This document shows, piece after piece, positions 25,228-38,360 of a DNA stretch of 64,000 bases. Both the position numbers and the translations under genes were made by a program. Below the pieces are notes generated by a model. It was not told the DNA's origin and did not search any database. It saw only the letters and a list, made by a program, of their open reading frames with translations. This DNA comes from Paragonimus westermani (lineage: Eukaryota; Platyhelminthes; Trematoda; Plagiorchiida; Troglotrematidae). Location of the stretch: positions 52,168-116,167 of the forward strand of contig QNGE01002397.1 of NCBI GenBank assembly GCA_008508345.1, read 5' to 3'. How positions within the stretch are numbered: the stretch's first letter is position 1; every line of letters starts with the position of its first letter.

Positions 25228-26109
25228 TATGTCAATAAGGTCACCGGATGTGAAAGCACCCACCAACCATATGTCCAACATAAAAGATGTCGCTTCAAAT
25301 AATACCACAAATAGCGGCCCACATCAGGGGGCCGATGACGCGACAAAGACGAGCTTGAATACTCAAGTACTGAAGAGATATTTAATGCAAAACAACGTCA
25401 GACAAGTCAAGAATTTCCACCAGTAAATGATGCAATCACGTAACCTTTGAGAAATCACATTAGACGCACAGAAACTCAGGGAATATTTCGATTGGTTTGC
25501 GAACAGTCAGGATAGGACCTATATGCAGGAAGTTAGCTATCACCTCCAACCAGATAACTGGTGAACACATGTTGACTCATGTTCGGTTATTGGGCATACA
25601 ACTATGCTGATCAGTTTGTTTCAGACGTGAATTGGTGCAATGCACATGTGGTGTAGGCAACACGTTCCTCACCTATCCGGTGGTTTCGCCATGTACAATG
25701 AATAGCGTCTAGTGTTATGTATACCCGCTATTAGCAGCTCCGATAACTCACAGTTAAGTGCACGGTGTAAACTCAGGTGGAGTTGTGGCTGGTTGACTTC
25801 ATACTGAGAGTGGTTTTGACCAAATGAACGTCACGCCTTATCAGTGCGTGTGTTCATTGTTGTCCTGTTGTTGATAGCTAGCTTGAACTGACTTTCTGAG
25901 TGACCCGGAGTAAACCGGCAAGTAGTAAACGTGGAGTGTGACCTGTTGGCCAAAGCTGACCTGGAGAGTTTAGATACAGAAAAACAAGATATGAATAATA
26001 TTGGATTTGTGCGCTTGGTAAATCTACTCTGACTGTGTTGAGTAAAACGCTGACGCATCAAATTCACTCACCGAGTCACTTACTTCATCTGTTAGCCACG
26101 TACTCATTT
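25228..26109 (+). repeat. 880-bp perfect direct repeat, copy B (copy A at 22465-23346)
   Basis: This is the second copy of the perfect direct repeat, immediately downstream of the Penelope remnant. Its right end continues into a full-length copy of repeat R (to about 26375), whereas copy A runs into truncated, diverged R sequence. The identity of the two copies contrasts with the decayed state of the sequence between them, so the duplication or homogenisation is much younger than the Penelope insertion. Confidence 0.85.
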
Positions 26110-26937
26110 CGATTTTCCCAGCATGTCCGATTAGCTAATTTTATCGCTTATATATTCTACGTCACTCTTTCTCTTTATTTCCGTTCTATCAATCGCGTTT
26201 ATTCCTGTTTCCTTGACGTCTCTTGCTTTTATCGTTTGGTTTCTTTCTCTATTTTCACTGATAGTTTTCCCTGTCTTTTCTTCTTCTCCTCGCTTCGTGT
26301 GTGTATTTTTGCTCATTCTCTTCTTTTTCTCTACATATACCTGTCTGCTCTGCTCCTAGCCTTCCATTCACGTTTGCGATTTTTCACTTAATGGCATTTT
26401 TCTCCGTGCTCTTCCCTTGGTGTGCATACTAGAGGTACATTATATATTGTACTTTCGCTCAATTTTGATAGGTACAAACTTCAGCTGGGCGCTTTCAGAT
26501 TTTATTGTGCAGATTCGGCAAGCCACCGGATCTGCGACAACTGTTGACATCCAGTAGAAACACTTCGCGACACTCGATGCAGACTACACGTGCGTTTCCA
26601 ATATTTCGTCTCACAAATATTTTGAACGTCTGTTCCACCGACGTTAGTACTAAGTGAAATTATGACGGATATCAGATGTGTAATTCTTCGAAACATGACA
26701 GCTCATTTCTTCTGATCTGACTTCAGCACAGCGACACTCATCAGATCCATATCATGCCCACCTACTGGATAAACCACGTCGGTACCTTATCATGGATCGT
26801 TGCGTAAAACTTCTAGGTTATACCTCATGTTTTATTCAAAATGACGTCTGCTAAAAGTCTTGATGCACAGGATGACGAGTAATGTTCTAATTCTTTGCTG
26901 GGTTCACTTTGATCATAGAAGACATTTTGGCCTGAAC

Positions 26938-29900
26938 TCGTTATCTTCACGTGGAGTACTACCAGTTGGCCATGGCTTACCTCACATTTTAGATGCCGGA
27001 GGACACGTGGATTTTAGCTTATTGGATATTTTTCTTTGTATTTCTTGCATCTTTGACGACTACCTTAGCTCGATGTCCATTTTTATGGTACTTGTTTCTG
27101 TTCGCTTTTTGGTTTTGTTATTTGCGCATTGTTCTTTTTTTAATTATAATCTATGTTTCATGACTTTCCGACGATTTCTGCTTTCGTTTTCTTTTCTTTC
27201 ACTGTTAATACAATCTTTCTTGCAGTTTTAAGTGCCAAACTTCGACGCAAATTGATTGCCTTCGGCAAATTTAAATGACTTGTTTATGGAATATAGGTTG
27301 TAGATATCAGCCCGATAATCGCTTGCACACCGACACTATTCAGCCGTGACATTTGGGAACATGGCGTTTCAAATGATTAACACAAGTCATTTGCTGGTCA
27401 GATTCGCTGGAGCAATCATGCCGGAACCCTCTGGGTCATTCAATGAGTTTAACGCTGCATGCAGTACGATACTGACACTGAGGAACCAAGTATATGTGTG
27501 AAACATGGTACAGTATGATACCGTCTGATGAAATCAAGGGAAACTACCATACTGTACTTGAGTTGGGCTGACAGATCTGTTCCACCTCTGAATCGATTAC
27601 TAGTGCCACAAAGTCAACGGGACTGAACGTAGAATCTTTTATCTGACAAGTGCACATGAGGTTGTCTGAGACAGTGTCGAGGGTACCTGAAACATGCCGC
27701 AGATCTGTCCGGATGTTGTATTTTCCTGGGGAGTTCCTGTCCTTTGAGAACTACAAGAATTTCCAGACAACTCATTGTCGCTAATTATCTTGATTGGTCG
27801 GCTTCTAAGTGGATTTCAAATTAAATGGCGAAGAGTTTTGTGTCGAAATTTTCATGAAAGGAGTCATCTGGTTTCACCTCGTCCGAAAAGAGCGCTGGAG
27901 GTTGACAATAATTGTCAACAAACCATTGTAATACGTTGTCAACTGCTGTAACATTATTGCAAGTTCCATTTTGTTCAAGGAATCTACCACAAGCAGGAAT
28001 ACCTTCTCTACCATCTTCAGCTTGTATGGTCTCCGTGGAACTCTTGACTCATGGCTAGTTACAAGAAACCTGATTGCAAGAACTGGGCTGGGGCGTTCAG
28101 CTTGATGCTGAGAACCACTGAACGTGAGATGACCGACCGAAATATGAATAAGTTTCAGACAAAATGAGTTTTCAAAGGATGTGTTTGAATTGTACGTTTT
28201 CTGTGAGGTACCTGAAGCGAGGTTTCATGTCATTGCCTATGCTTTATTCTGCACAGACATGCTTTTGGCACTGATCGGCGCCATTCTGAATGCGAGAATG
28301 ATGTCTCTCCGATAGGTTTCGGCTGCTCGATTCGGGTAGACTGTAAGTATACTTGCCGTTTCCGTTTTCCAGTTCATACACTCGTACCTACTGTCAGCAC
28401 GAAATGTTTATTCTATTGGACAAATAGAGTTTTACTGTATCAAAAGTTCCGCCACACTTTTCTGCACCTTGGTCTAAACTAACCAATCGTTACCCCTTGA
28501 TGCACCTTACTCTGCCGGTGGAGGCAAGTAGTACGGGAATGTTAATCCCGTAAGGCAATACTTGAGAGGACTGACATGCTCTAAACCTGTGGCTCATTCC
28601 ACGAAGTCGGACAGGAGTAATATAGGTGCTGGCCTATCTTCTTGACTTAGTTAACCAACCTCAGGTAGAAAATATTCTGTGAAAAAGCATTCCCGCCAAA
28701 TTTTTAAACATCGTTCGGAGATGGTTACGAGTAACCTGACAAAGAAATTTCTCCCCGTAATGAAGTGTCTGCCGTTTAACGCAGCTTGTTGAAATCTAAG
28801 CATAAATCACTTCATTTGGTCTACTTTACCCATTCCGCTTTGTCTGATTAATTTGTGCTTATCAGTAGGTGCCTTTATGGACCACGTTCCCCGGTGTATC
28901 GTAGTAAGTGGGGGCACTTGTTACGTTAAATACGGTTAATGGTGAAAACAGCGTCACGTATTTTTGTTTCATTCACTGGGGCATATTCGAGCAGAATGTG
29001 CCTGGTTAATATAGCATTAGGATTATTCTGATCATTCTGTGACACTGCTTGTACTCGTGTCTCATGAACTCTTCATGTTGCTACGATCTATTGATACATC
29101 AGAGGTTCCACACAAAGAGCATGCCGTCGTATCGTTTATTTTCATTAACAAACCGGAAAATTATAAGGCCTCACATCGGTATTGTCAATGGTTCCATCTT
29201 TATTTATCCATCCGTCTTGGAAAATGTTTATTTCGTCCACCGTCTCCGCTAGACTTCTCTTGTTACAGTTACATTGAGTTGAGAGGAATGAAAGCCAGCC
29301 TATAATAGATAAGGTTGTGTCCAATCGGGAAAGACTGTTAGATCGTTCAACTTCCTTAAACTGTTATCACTTCTGCGTTGCGTTTGAACCCAATGAGCCA
29401 CTAGATGGTGTTGTGTTGAAAATGACTACTATGGAACCGCACCTCTCAGATGTCCTCTTAGAATCAATGTAATTTAAACTTATTCTAGGTGATGTAAACC
29501 GTTATATTCACAAATCTATCTGTTTTAATGCACACATATTACGCCGATTCCTGAAATGGGAGCATCGAAGTTCGCGCGATAACAGGAATGGTGTAATCGT
29601 TGAAAATTTAACAAGATAATTATCTCTCGAATGAAACCCGAGTTGAGCATTAAGCGTCCTAGCAAATTAGACTAACGTCGCCCATTCTCAAACACGGATG
29701 ATCTTGCTTGCCTAGTGCACACCATCTTGTCATCGCCTGTTGAAAGTACAGAGACATTCTTCTCGGAGTATCGTGATACAGATGGTAGTGGTGATATAAA
29801 GACCTTACACAAAATTCTCAAAGAATCTAGCGTCCAAACCTCGACTTTTTAGAGTTTAGGTGACAAATTTGTAACTGGAAGCTAATTTGCAAAGGTCGTG

Positions 29901-32370
29901 GATGAAACTTCACAGCAGATGAAGTTATCTTTTCGTTCGCTTCTCTGAAACTAAACATGTGATTTTGGACATCGATTTTTACCTGCCCAGCTAAGCACCA
30001 GGTGAACAGTCCTGCTTTTTGTCTCTCAACACATCCGCATTTGTTTAAGTTTTGGTTTCGTTCATGAAAGAGGACAAGCATGAGGAACTTCTCACGTCCC
30101 TGCCTTGTCAAAAATACTGAGTCCATGGTTGTGTCAATTTTTCTGTTAGATATGTGGGTGGGGGTGAAGTGTTTTAAAGCAACACCTTGACCTAATATTA
30201 CTGGTGATTTCGTCGGAGCCTGGTGCCTCACGTATAAGATCCGGCGTTCACAGACTGTAGCTCTATTTCACACCACTCGGTTGGTCGAATTATTACTGAT
30301 TTTCCACTGACTGTTTGCCTTGTCCGACCAACGCAGCATTTAGGGCTCCATATCTTACTGGTGGGAGCCACCGAGGGATGAATAAGAGACCGTTGCAACT
30401 GTAGAACACATGATCAAATCTGGCCGTGAAAGAGTCACGTGCGGTAAAATTAAATTTGGAATAAACCACTTTTCTCCACTACTGCGATTAAAATCAGTCT
30501 TGTATGTCTACCCCTCACATTCAGACAAAGATTTTTGCATTGTAACGCAGCTAATACATACGGGGATTCCATTTTAACAGGGTAATAAAAACAATGCAGA
30601 AACACCGCAAACGAAGGTACGTTACCTCAGCCATGGTTTCTGTGTTTGCTGGCGACTTAAAAATAACTATGTATATACATGCATGTCATTATGAGTCGAT
30701 TAAGTTCATTGTATTACAATAGTGAACTGGGAAATATGTGCATTCAACTGAATCTGTGTAGTCCTCGTGGGCCCAAATGCGCCAGCATTCTCATTATTGA
30801 TATCCTCAGCAGTGAATAGAGTTATACCTATTGCAGCAAATATTTGGACTGCAGCAGATTTGTAATGAAAGAATGAAAGCTAATTCCAAGTAACAAAACA
30901 TACAACTAGTGGACAGAAAGCACATAGAGCAAAAACATCTAGTCCAATTGAGTAAAGCAAATCTAGAACACACCAGAAACTAATGAGAACAAACTGAGGG
31001 AAGTGGTACAACTGTTTCATTCGTTGCTACATGCATCTGATAATATTCTAAGACAAACCGGCGTGAATGTGACTGAATACCTAAAGGCGGTTGACTTACG
31101 ATATTAGGACAAGTTCTGACGGTAAACCACAATTATCATACATCGTAAATATTGAACGTAAAACTAACACCTTTAATGACAAGATTAAAATAGGCGAGCC
31201 TGGTTGATTCAACAAAATACCCAACGATCTTGCTTCTAGAATGGCTACAAAATGTTTGCTGCGACCAGTAATCAGTTTCAACTACAATAATCCTAGAATT
31301 GGTTAACAACCTGAGGTAGAATACAGGTGTATGAAAATTAATCAACAGTAAACAACTTAAACTTAATTAAAGCGGACCTCGAAAAGCTACGGTACTTGCG
31401 TTGTGGCCTCATTTAAATTGGACGGAGTTCCTGATGACTAAAATGTTTGTAAATAAATGGTTAAAATCGGAATGTTATAACGTATATTTGACGCGTTGTT
31501 TTCATCAGAGCTATTAGTTGGACAGTAACGGGTAAATTAGAGGGCCTCAGTAACATTCGCACAGGAGAATCCAACTCGTCGACGCAAAAATAATGAATAA
31601 CCACGTATTCAAACAAAAACTGTGCTGAAAAACGAAGTTAGTATTTCATTTATTTAATTTATCCTTCACGAGTGTGATTTTGTAGTCGTTCGTTATGAAA
31701 TCGGGTACTGCCAACTGTCTACATGTCAAAATTCATGGTTTTTGTTGCACTGTTGTTCTATTTTTCACTTCTTCGTAGATTAATTTCCATACAGTACACT
31801 AGAAACCTCTGTGGATGTTCTCTGACCCTACCCCGTATTACTGTCTTTGTTGGTGATTAACTGCCTAAATTTACACACAAAATTCCAGCGGTCATATTTT
31901 CAAAGTAAATTTTGAAACTGAATTAACAGATCTTCCACAAATTAGGTTGCGTTTGACCGTTGGTACAGCTTTCTGTGAAATTATTGATGGGGATGTTTAT
32001 TGCTGTGCGGTTTAAATATACCGAGTCAGTTGTCATTCGCTTGGTAAACATGCAATTGTGTGAAAAATGCGAATGAATCTTTCGATGTGCATCGGGTTCG
32101 TTACTAGAGTAGATGAAATGTGTTTGATTGATTTAATCGATTTGAATCCGATTGGGTTCTGATCAGCAAAATTCGTGAAACACGGAGTTCGTTTCAAGAG
32201 TCTTATCGGAGCAGAAGGAAGACATAAGTTGCAATAGGTTAACAGCTCGTTTATACTCACCAAGAGCAACCGTAAAAGGAACAACTTATACTTCGTAAAA
32301 TCGAAGACAGACGGTGGGTAAACATGTCAGCAAACACGACAGAGGTTGTGCACTCAGGACCACAGCGAAC
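26938..32370. other. anonymous spacer sequence between inverted arms
   Basis: No gene or element is recognised. Open frames reach 134 codons (29827-30231 minus) without family features. The stretch 26940-27230 is pyrimidine-skewed like the tracts in the arms. A seven-base perfect stem (TACGGGA/TCCCGTA) sits at 28532-28552. Confidence 0.5.
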
Positions 32371-33310
32371 CTAATGGTTGCTTTTGACGCTTTTTTGGAT
32401 ATGGCGTCGGATGATAACTCCGAGCAAACACCGCTTCAAAGAAAGCCGGTTATGCAGCAGTATCCTAACTGAGCCTACTGAATCGACTTGACGGCCTATC
32501 ATGATGAGATCTTCAACAATGTACGACGTAGTTCGAGCAGCCGGTCCACCAAACTGAGGCTGGTGTTTAATCAGTTGTCCGGTCATTTGCTCTGATTGTT
32601 GTCGATATGTCCCGTTTCTACACACAACATTGCAACTGCGAATGAACTTCTACACAATATGGCAACCAACCCAGTTCGACGAATTACTTTCTCGATTACG
32701 GAGGACTAGTCTGGTGATTCGAACCGAATTCAAACGTTCGAGGAAAAGCAGATTTTAATTTGTTCATGGTGTCGTTGGTTATGTGATCATCTTTGAATGG
32801 TAGAACCTTCTTGATTCACTAATATACGATCAGTGTTTTATACAGATCCACGAAATTTTGGCTGTCTGTTTGCTAGTGAAGTTTGCCTCAGGAATTCCCG
32901 TTTTGTCTGCAATTCGACAGAGGCTCAAATACAGCTGACTCCGTGAAACAGTGTTTGGTGAACTGAACGCCGCAACTTGCTGATTGCATATCCAGTGACA
33001 AATACACATAAACAAACTAAAATTTTGCTAAGTTCAACTTCGTTATATAAGTGTGAGGTGGATGTTATTGAGGTTGTTAAAAACAAGTCAAGATGATCGA
33101 CGTCAGTGACAGCTACAGCGTAATCTACGTAACTTGTGTATAATAAAGATTTGGCCACGCAACTCGGGACTTGCCGTTCCAACACTTGTAGGAAGATGCT
33201 TACTAGTGTTACGTCTAACGGAATACCCACAGGAACTCAGTCAATCCGGTTGTGTGCAAGTCCCTCGAAATGGAAACGAGTGCTTTCTGCGTACAATGAA
33301 TTAAGATCAC
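32371..33310 (-). pseudogene. Penelope-like retroelement remnant, RT core and GIY-YIG tail
   Basis: On the minus strand a segment starting near 33310 reads SDLNSLYAESTRFHFEG and then NRID, a stop, and VPVGIPLDVTLVSIF. This matches the Penelope reverse-transcriptase step D-G-(V/I)-x-M-G-S-P-L-x-x-x-x-x-(D/S)-(I/L)-F. The catalytic box follows in the open frame 33230-32925 as SYVDYAVAVTD, where the family has YVDD, so the second Asp is Tyr. Further on, LPFKDDHITNDTMNKL resembles the linker before the nuclease. The open frame 32625-32371 carries NGTYRQQSEQMTGQ (family Y-I-G-R-T-E), KHQPQFGGPAARTTS and RILLHNRLS, as expected of the GIY-YIG domain. Stops, frame changes and the changed YVDD and YIG boxes show a dead copy. 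Domain order is correct on one strand over 0.9 kb, which strengthens the call. Confidence 0.7.
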
Positions 33311-36095
33311 TCATGTAATCAATTGAAAAATCTATATCACGGTCCTGACAAGATAATATCTTACAGGAGTTCCAAATTGCGTTCCCCACATATTCACTTT
33401 GCCGTTCTTGTAGGGTTGTGAGGTACTGTTTTGTCCAGCAGCTCCGAAAGAGCCCAGCCGGATAACTGGCTTACTCTCATCTTCGATCGAACAGTCGTGC
33501 CGTCGTCTGATGAGGACAGCTCCCAAGGTTACGTCGCAGAAGCAAAATATCATTGGATGACAATGCCAACCCTTATCGGGCATCTGGTGTGACCGGCGCT
33601 AATGGTCTGTCACTCACTATTATTTCCATTTCACCAGAACAGCACACAAAGTCTCATCATCGGGAGTTTCTTCAACACAACTCCAACCGAGGACGCCCAT
33701 ACGTCTCCTCGATGACTGGCAGAGGATGGGTTATAATTCCATTGGATAGGGCTTCGTAGTAACTTGATGTTGATAGAGTCTTGATTTGAGCTAGTGGTTC
33801 ATCGCTTGCGTTCTTTGCCGATAGCGGTGAAACTGGCTAGGCTGTCGTAATAAAAGCTGGTAGGGCAACCTCGTTTTCAGATTAAACGTATCAAAACTAT
33901 GAGGACTGAATCTGTACTCATAGAATGTGCAACCCCAAGGTGGTAAACTCTTGACTGAAGACTGGTTAAAACATAGCCACACCTCTTTCTGTGCTACTAC
34001 CCTTCTCTGCGATGACTGGGTTAAAATGATATGCACTAACGCTGACATGCGGGTGTCAACTCGCTTTCATTCGTACAGGCAGTAACGGGACCAACATTTG
34101 TTTGCTCATAGTAGCGTTCGGACAACAGAGGAAGCGGGCTCCGAAGACGCGTCTGAGAGTGTATGCAAGGTGACTAATTCAGAAGTATCGTCTGAATAAC
34201 AAAGGGACGTAAGGCGTGCTGCAGTGAACTCATTTTCTCGAAGAAAATTCTGAAAAGTCTTTGGTAGCTCCATTTAAATTGTTTGAAGCTCCATCGCTTC
34301 GAAAACTCGCCTTTCTTAAACCAAGATGCGCGCGATTTAAATTGGTATATCAGAAAACTGGCAAATTATAGGTGATTTTGTAGCCGTTAAGCTAAACGGG
34401 TGTTGCGAAATCAGTTCAGTTCACTCCTCAGAATCTCACTGTGACTAACAATGAGCCCTGTCTCATAGTCAATCGACTAAGTGTCTCAGTCGCCAATGAC
34501 ACCCGTTTTCTAGCAACATCATGTGAACCAGCATCCATGTTTCGTCTGAAATCAAAACGAATAACATCCGCAAATCAAAATAAAAATTTCAGCCCAGGCT
34601 CCATTGAAACTTATATCCGCGAATCTGCAGTCAATTAATTAAAGCAAGAAAACCAGGTACCGTAGACCACTCACTAGAATAGTTCAACTGCACTGCGTTA
34701 TTTTGGCGCAAGCTGACCGGTGTAGATGAAATCAAAAAAGTCGAACTTCATTTGAAAAGTTGAATAATTTGTCGACCGCCTAGTGTACAACTGACCAGTC
34801 ACCTCTACGGTTCCCACAATAAAAGGAATTGTTGGTAAGATTACAATGAACGCCGATGGTTCAGGATATACCTACAAAAACACGATCTGGCATTTGCTAT
34901 ACACAAATTATGAGTGCAAACAATTGATCGGGGAGTCAGTTAACAAAAAAGTGACCCGGGATAAGTAAGACGGGAGCACATTCTCATACCTTAAGTCGGC
35001 ATCTTCCAACTACGCCAGAGTCAGTGAATACTTCAAAGACCCTAGTCTGCGCGCATAGACAGTGAGTTAATTACGGCTGTTCATAAAATGGAATCGTCCA
35101 TCAAGGAGAGTTTGAGCGATTGCTACATATTCCATAGTAGTTGCGACTCAATGTTGAACAGAAGATTCCACAGTTCCAATCCCAGATCGATAGTTCACTT
35201 TTGTTCGCTCAAATATCTTATCGACTGTTGAGTGAGTGCTTAGAAGGAACAACACCTATGAAACTGCAAACATACTGAACAGGTACTGGTGAGTATTCAG
35301 TGATTTTGTTAGTTCTTAGACTGAACAGGAATCGCATTTGTCCGTAGACCTTTCGTTGAGATAAAATTATCAGTCAGCCCCTCAAAAAGATGTAGTACAC
35401 TCGAATTCCTTTCTTGTTAGAACTAGTCAGTAAGCGTATTGTTGTTATGACCGGTATAGAACTGCGGCCACACTTCCATGAGGCAACCGTGCTGACCATC
35501 GCATCACAACCCCGACATTATTCACGGTCGCATTATCATATTTGAACGTATTGATATGTTTGGGCAATCATCTCTTTACGAGACAGTTTGCGTTAATTCA
35601 AATCGATAACCCAACGATTAGGAGTTCTGCAAGCAAACCAGACAGTTATGATCAGGGTAAGATTCAGGGGACTAATAAAAATGAAATATGACATCAAAAT
35701 GGTCATAACAGATTTGAAAGCCAAGAATAAAATCTATTTGTAAGTTCAAAAAAGCGTCAAAACCAAGCATCTACAATTAATCCGTGTTATATTTTACTTA
35801 TTTTCTACATGTTTGTGTGCGTTAATTGCTCCATAAATTTCCATAAGTGTAGGCGGAATTACAGTGCATTCCTAAGGCATTGTAATGCTTAAATTAGAAG
35901 AGATACTCAACGACTGGATGCATCCTAGTTTAGACTCATCCAAACTAAGCAGACTATCACATCGACAACATCATTCATCCTGAGTCAAAACTGCCTTCCG
36001 GATTTGGGTATTCCCGTGCGCACCGCTTGTAACACAGAATATCATATACCATTGATTTACAGGTTGTTTCGTAATTACTTGCTACGGACAGGATT
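33311..36095. other. anonymous sequence, no gene recognised
   Basis: The minus-strand frame 33332-33583 has a loose resemblance to a retroelement RNase H start (DVTLGAVL) but lacks further support. It could instead be upstream Penelope sequence. The rest (33.8-36.1 kb) shows only short unassigned frames. Confidence 0.4.
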
Positions 36096-36099
36096 CAAC

Positions 36100-37130
36100 C
36101 AACTGGTACTGTGAGCTTTCAGTTGATACTTCTGAAGGCTGTCGATCGGTTTCTTTTCTTGTAAGTCACTCTAGTGAACGTTCTTCATGTGTTTGAAATC
36201 TTGGAGATGTGTGGCAACAAGGAACTTGTGACTTTATTCTCCAGTGTCTGTTCACGTAAGTGACACAGGTTTGCTAAAAGCCGTTTAGCCTATTACGCAT
36301 CGTATCGAAGATTATCTGCTGCTGCCGGGAAGTAATCGCCGAGGCGAAGCAGCGGTTGACCGTGAAAAGGTTCGGCGGCGAAAACATACAATGCAGCCTT
36401 AAGATTCGCGCAAACGCTGAACAAAGCCATTGGCGTGGGTTGTGTCCAAAGTATTGCATGGATGTAGGAGAATTTTGTCAAGCAGAACGTCTAACCACTC
36501 CATCTGCATTCGGGTCAGGTTAATGCGTACACCTACCATGGCATTCAAGCACATTAAACGATCCCGCAATGCAACCATTTTGTGTCACTGGCCGCGATTC
36601 GTTGTCACCCCTCTCGTGCGACGGTGAGTGTTGTTCATCTTTGGACAACGACACACGTCGGGTATGGGGGCAGTACCTGGACATCGACTGAGGCTGTCTA
36701 TCATCGTAAATATATCGATCAGACTATTAGAAGATGGTAGAGGACACAGGATATTATTATGAAGATGCATGAATCGAGCGGTACTCAATGGATATGGGCC
36801 AGTCGGGACCGACAAGTGACGGTGGTTCTAGGTTATTTGGCAAGCTGAGCAAGATCGTGCCAAGTGAAAGAGTTCTTTATACTTCAAGCCATATGTATTT
36901 ATCGGAAGTGAGTTGGATCGTCTCCCGGTTGACGAGATGGACGATGTTGTGTAGTACGTGAAACACGCGACATCGGAAAGCCGTTAGCGCAACTAAACAT
37001 GAGTGTCACGTGGGTAGAATAACAGCAATCAGACGAGTGCAATTTTTGCCTAAACCAGATGAAACATTCAGTAAGTAGTTTGCAAACATATGTCAGTACA
37101 AAATGTGAGTTGATCAGTGACATTCCGGTG
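36100..37130 (-). pseudogene. decayed Gypsy-type integrase
   Basis: On the minus strand several frames give, in the right order, the parts of a Gypsy integrase. An HHCC zinc-finger stretch comes first (VFHVLHNIVHLVNRE, then DKYIWLEV, then ARSCSACQIT with its CxxC kept). The catalytic core follows in the open frame 36815-36585: FMHLHNNILCPLPSSN, FTMIDSLSRCPGTAPIPDV and TTNRGQ. The family has H-x-D-x-V-G-P-L-P and T-T-D-x-G-x-Q, so both of the first two catalytic Asp residues appear replaced. Then comes THANGFVQRL (family Y-H-P-Q-x-N-G-x-x-E-R), and near 36230-36150 a C-terminal DFKHMKNVH piece. Stops and frameshifts are frequent. Reverse transcriptase and RNase H would lie at higher coordinates on this strand; I cannot recognise them. 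The integrase inserts element cDNA into the host genome; this copy cannot. Confidence 0.7.
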
Positions 37131-38360
37131 CTTCCTACACACGCAATCAGCGTCCGATATATAGTTGATCATAAATATCTGAGCAGTAGATCACAACATC
37201 CATTAAAGAAGATGAGGCGAGACCAAGTTTGTACCGAGTAGAGCAGTTATCAGGAGGTAGACAGGCTGTAGAAATCTGAGTGCCATTAAATTTTTTCCAC
37301 AGTGAATTGAATTTGTACCTTTCAACTGGTGATGGGATTTTTTGTTATATTTTGCAGTAATCCACGCCCGTGCACCCATGTTTGTTGGTGCAACTCATCC
37401 TGTATATTCACAAATTCCTTCAGTTGTTGAGGAATTGAGTCTAACTTGATGTCAGTCTACAAACCGCTTGAACCACAAGAAAAATTCTCCACTGCGGGGG
37501 GGAAGTTTGACTTGAGACGTCCTCCTTAGGAATTTTCATGGGAGAACAACCCGGAATCAGGGCTTTACAACGTAGGCGCCGTTAAGGGCTCTAATCATTG
37601 GACATAAGGTAGGTATGTTCTGGGTAATGAATCCTATCAAACGCATGTATAATTCTCAAGAGATATAGCCCATAGCTTCTTCAAAAGATTCGCCTTGCAA
37701 AATTTAAACGTCTAAACATGGCATGGGGACATCACTGGCTATAGAACACTGTTCCGCAGAAATTAGGTGATTCATTTTAGTGCTGTGTACAAATAATCCA
37801 ACACTTCTTATACTCTCTTTTGATTTCGAAACACTCGCTTTCATTCTAGACTGTCACAGAGTACCAAATCTTTCCATTAGAATTCGGAACCATGGGTACA
37901 TTCTGGACATAAATTCAAGCAACCAGGCATCAACGGCAAACATGTGAATACCCGTACAATACAGTTATGGGCGTAAACTCGGGTCATAAACTGGGTCCAT
38001 GAGAAGTTATTTTCATATGTTCATTTTTGTCGTCCGCGGGAAATGCTTGAAACGTGAGTTAGCAAAATTAACTACATGAGTGTCTGAAAAGTTACTGCAT
38101 GAATCGGCGTGTTCAATTTGAGAATTGAAGATGTTAACTGTGGTCAGTGACTCCTGATCGCGGGAATCGTTAGTTGTCCATTGTGATTCCCGCATTTCCT
38201 GACAACCACATTCATGTTTGGATCTCCACAATTTTGCAGATGATTTTCTTTGTATAAGAAGAGTAACGCCAATGTACTACCTCTCGCCAAGTGCCAGACT
38301 TAAGCCAGTCCTTTTGCCATACACCAGGAGTTTGGGCTGCGTGAATGTTTCGACTTCAGG
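37131..38360. other. anonymous sequence, possible upstream Gypsy remnant
   Basis: A minus-strand piece near 37.4 kb (DSIPQQLKEFVNIQDELHQQ) sits where the linker before a Gypsy integrase would be and has a similar composition, but it is too diverged to call. Nothing else is recognised before the right arm begins. Confidence 0.3.

Larger units (their letters stand above)
16640..26937. repeat. left arm of large inverted duplication
   Basis: Bases 16640-23289 are the reverse complement of 39886-46535: coordinates sum to 63175 throughout 6,650 bp. Bases 25442 to about 26730 are the reverse complement of about 38596-39884 (sum 65326), followed by a more diverged tail to about 26937. The 23290-25441 part has no partner in the right arm. 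Differences are few, for example one base in the codon giving GDADEK context Tyr here versus Phe there, and a C/T difference at the AGCTCCGATAAC site. Identity is therefore above 99 percent by eye. The arm itself contains no recognised gene apart from a Penelope remnant. Confidence 0.9.

Noticed and set aside
22465..26109. LTR pair of a young LTR retrotransposon
   Set aside because: The left end starts with TG, but no CA end, primer site, polypurine tract or target duplication is seen. Similarity continues past the right ends and the interior is an unrelated, older Penelope remnant.
27515..27545. Hammerhead-like motif CTGATGAAATCAAGGGAAAC
   Set aside because: CTGATGA and GAAA are present, but the bases between them cannot form stem II and no matching stems I/III are seen.
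32708..32730. Perfect tRNA B-box (GGTTCGAATC) on the minus strand
   Set aside because: The flanking bases do not form a T-stem and no A-box or acceptor pairing is found. It falls within the Penelope remnant.
33505..33545. Second hammerhead-like motif (CTGATGAGGAC...GTC)
   Set aside because: A three-pair stem II can be drawn, but the GAAA core is not present, and it lies on the strand opposite to the Penelope remnant.
33332..33583. Gypsy RNase H
   Set aside because: DVTLGAVL and a vague AERN-like step are all that fit; no catalytic acidic residues follow at the right spacing, and no neighbouring Gypsy domain exists on this strand nearby.
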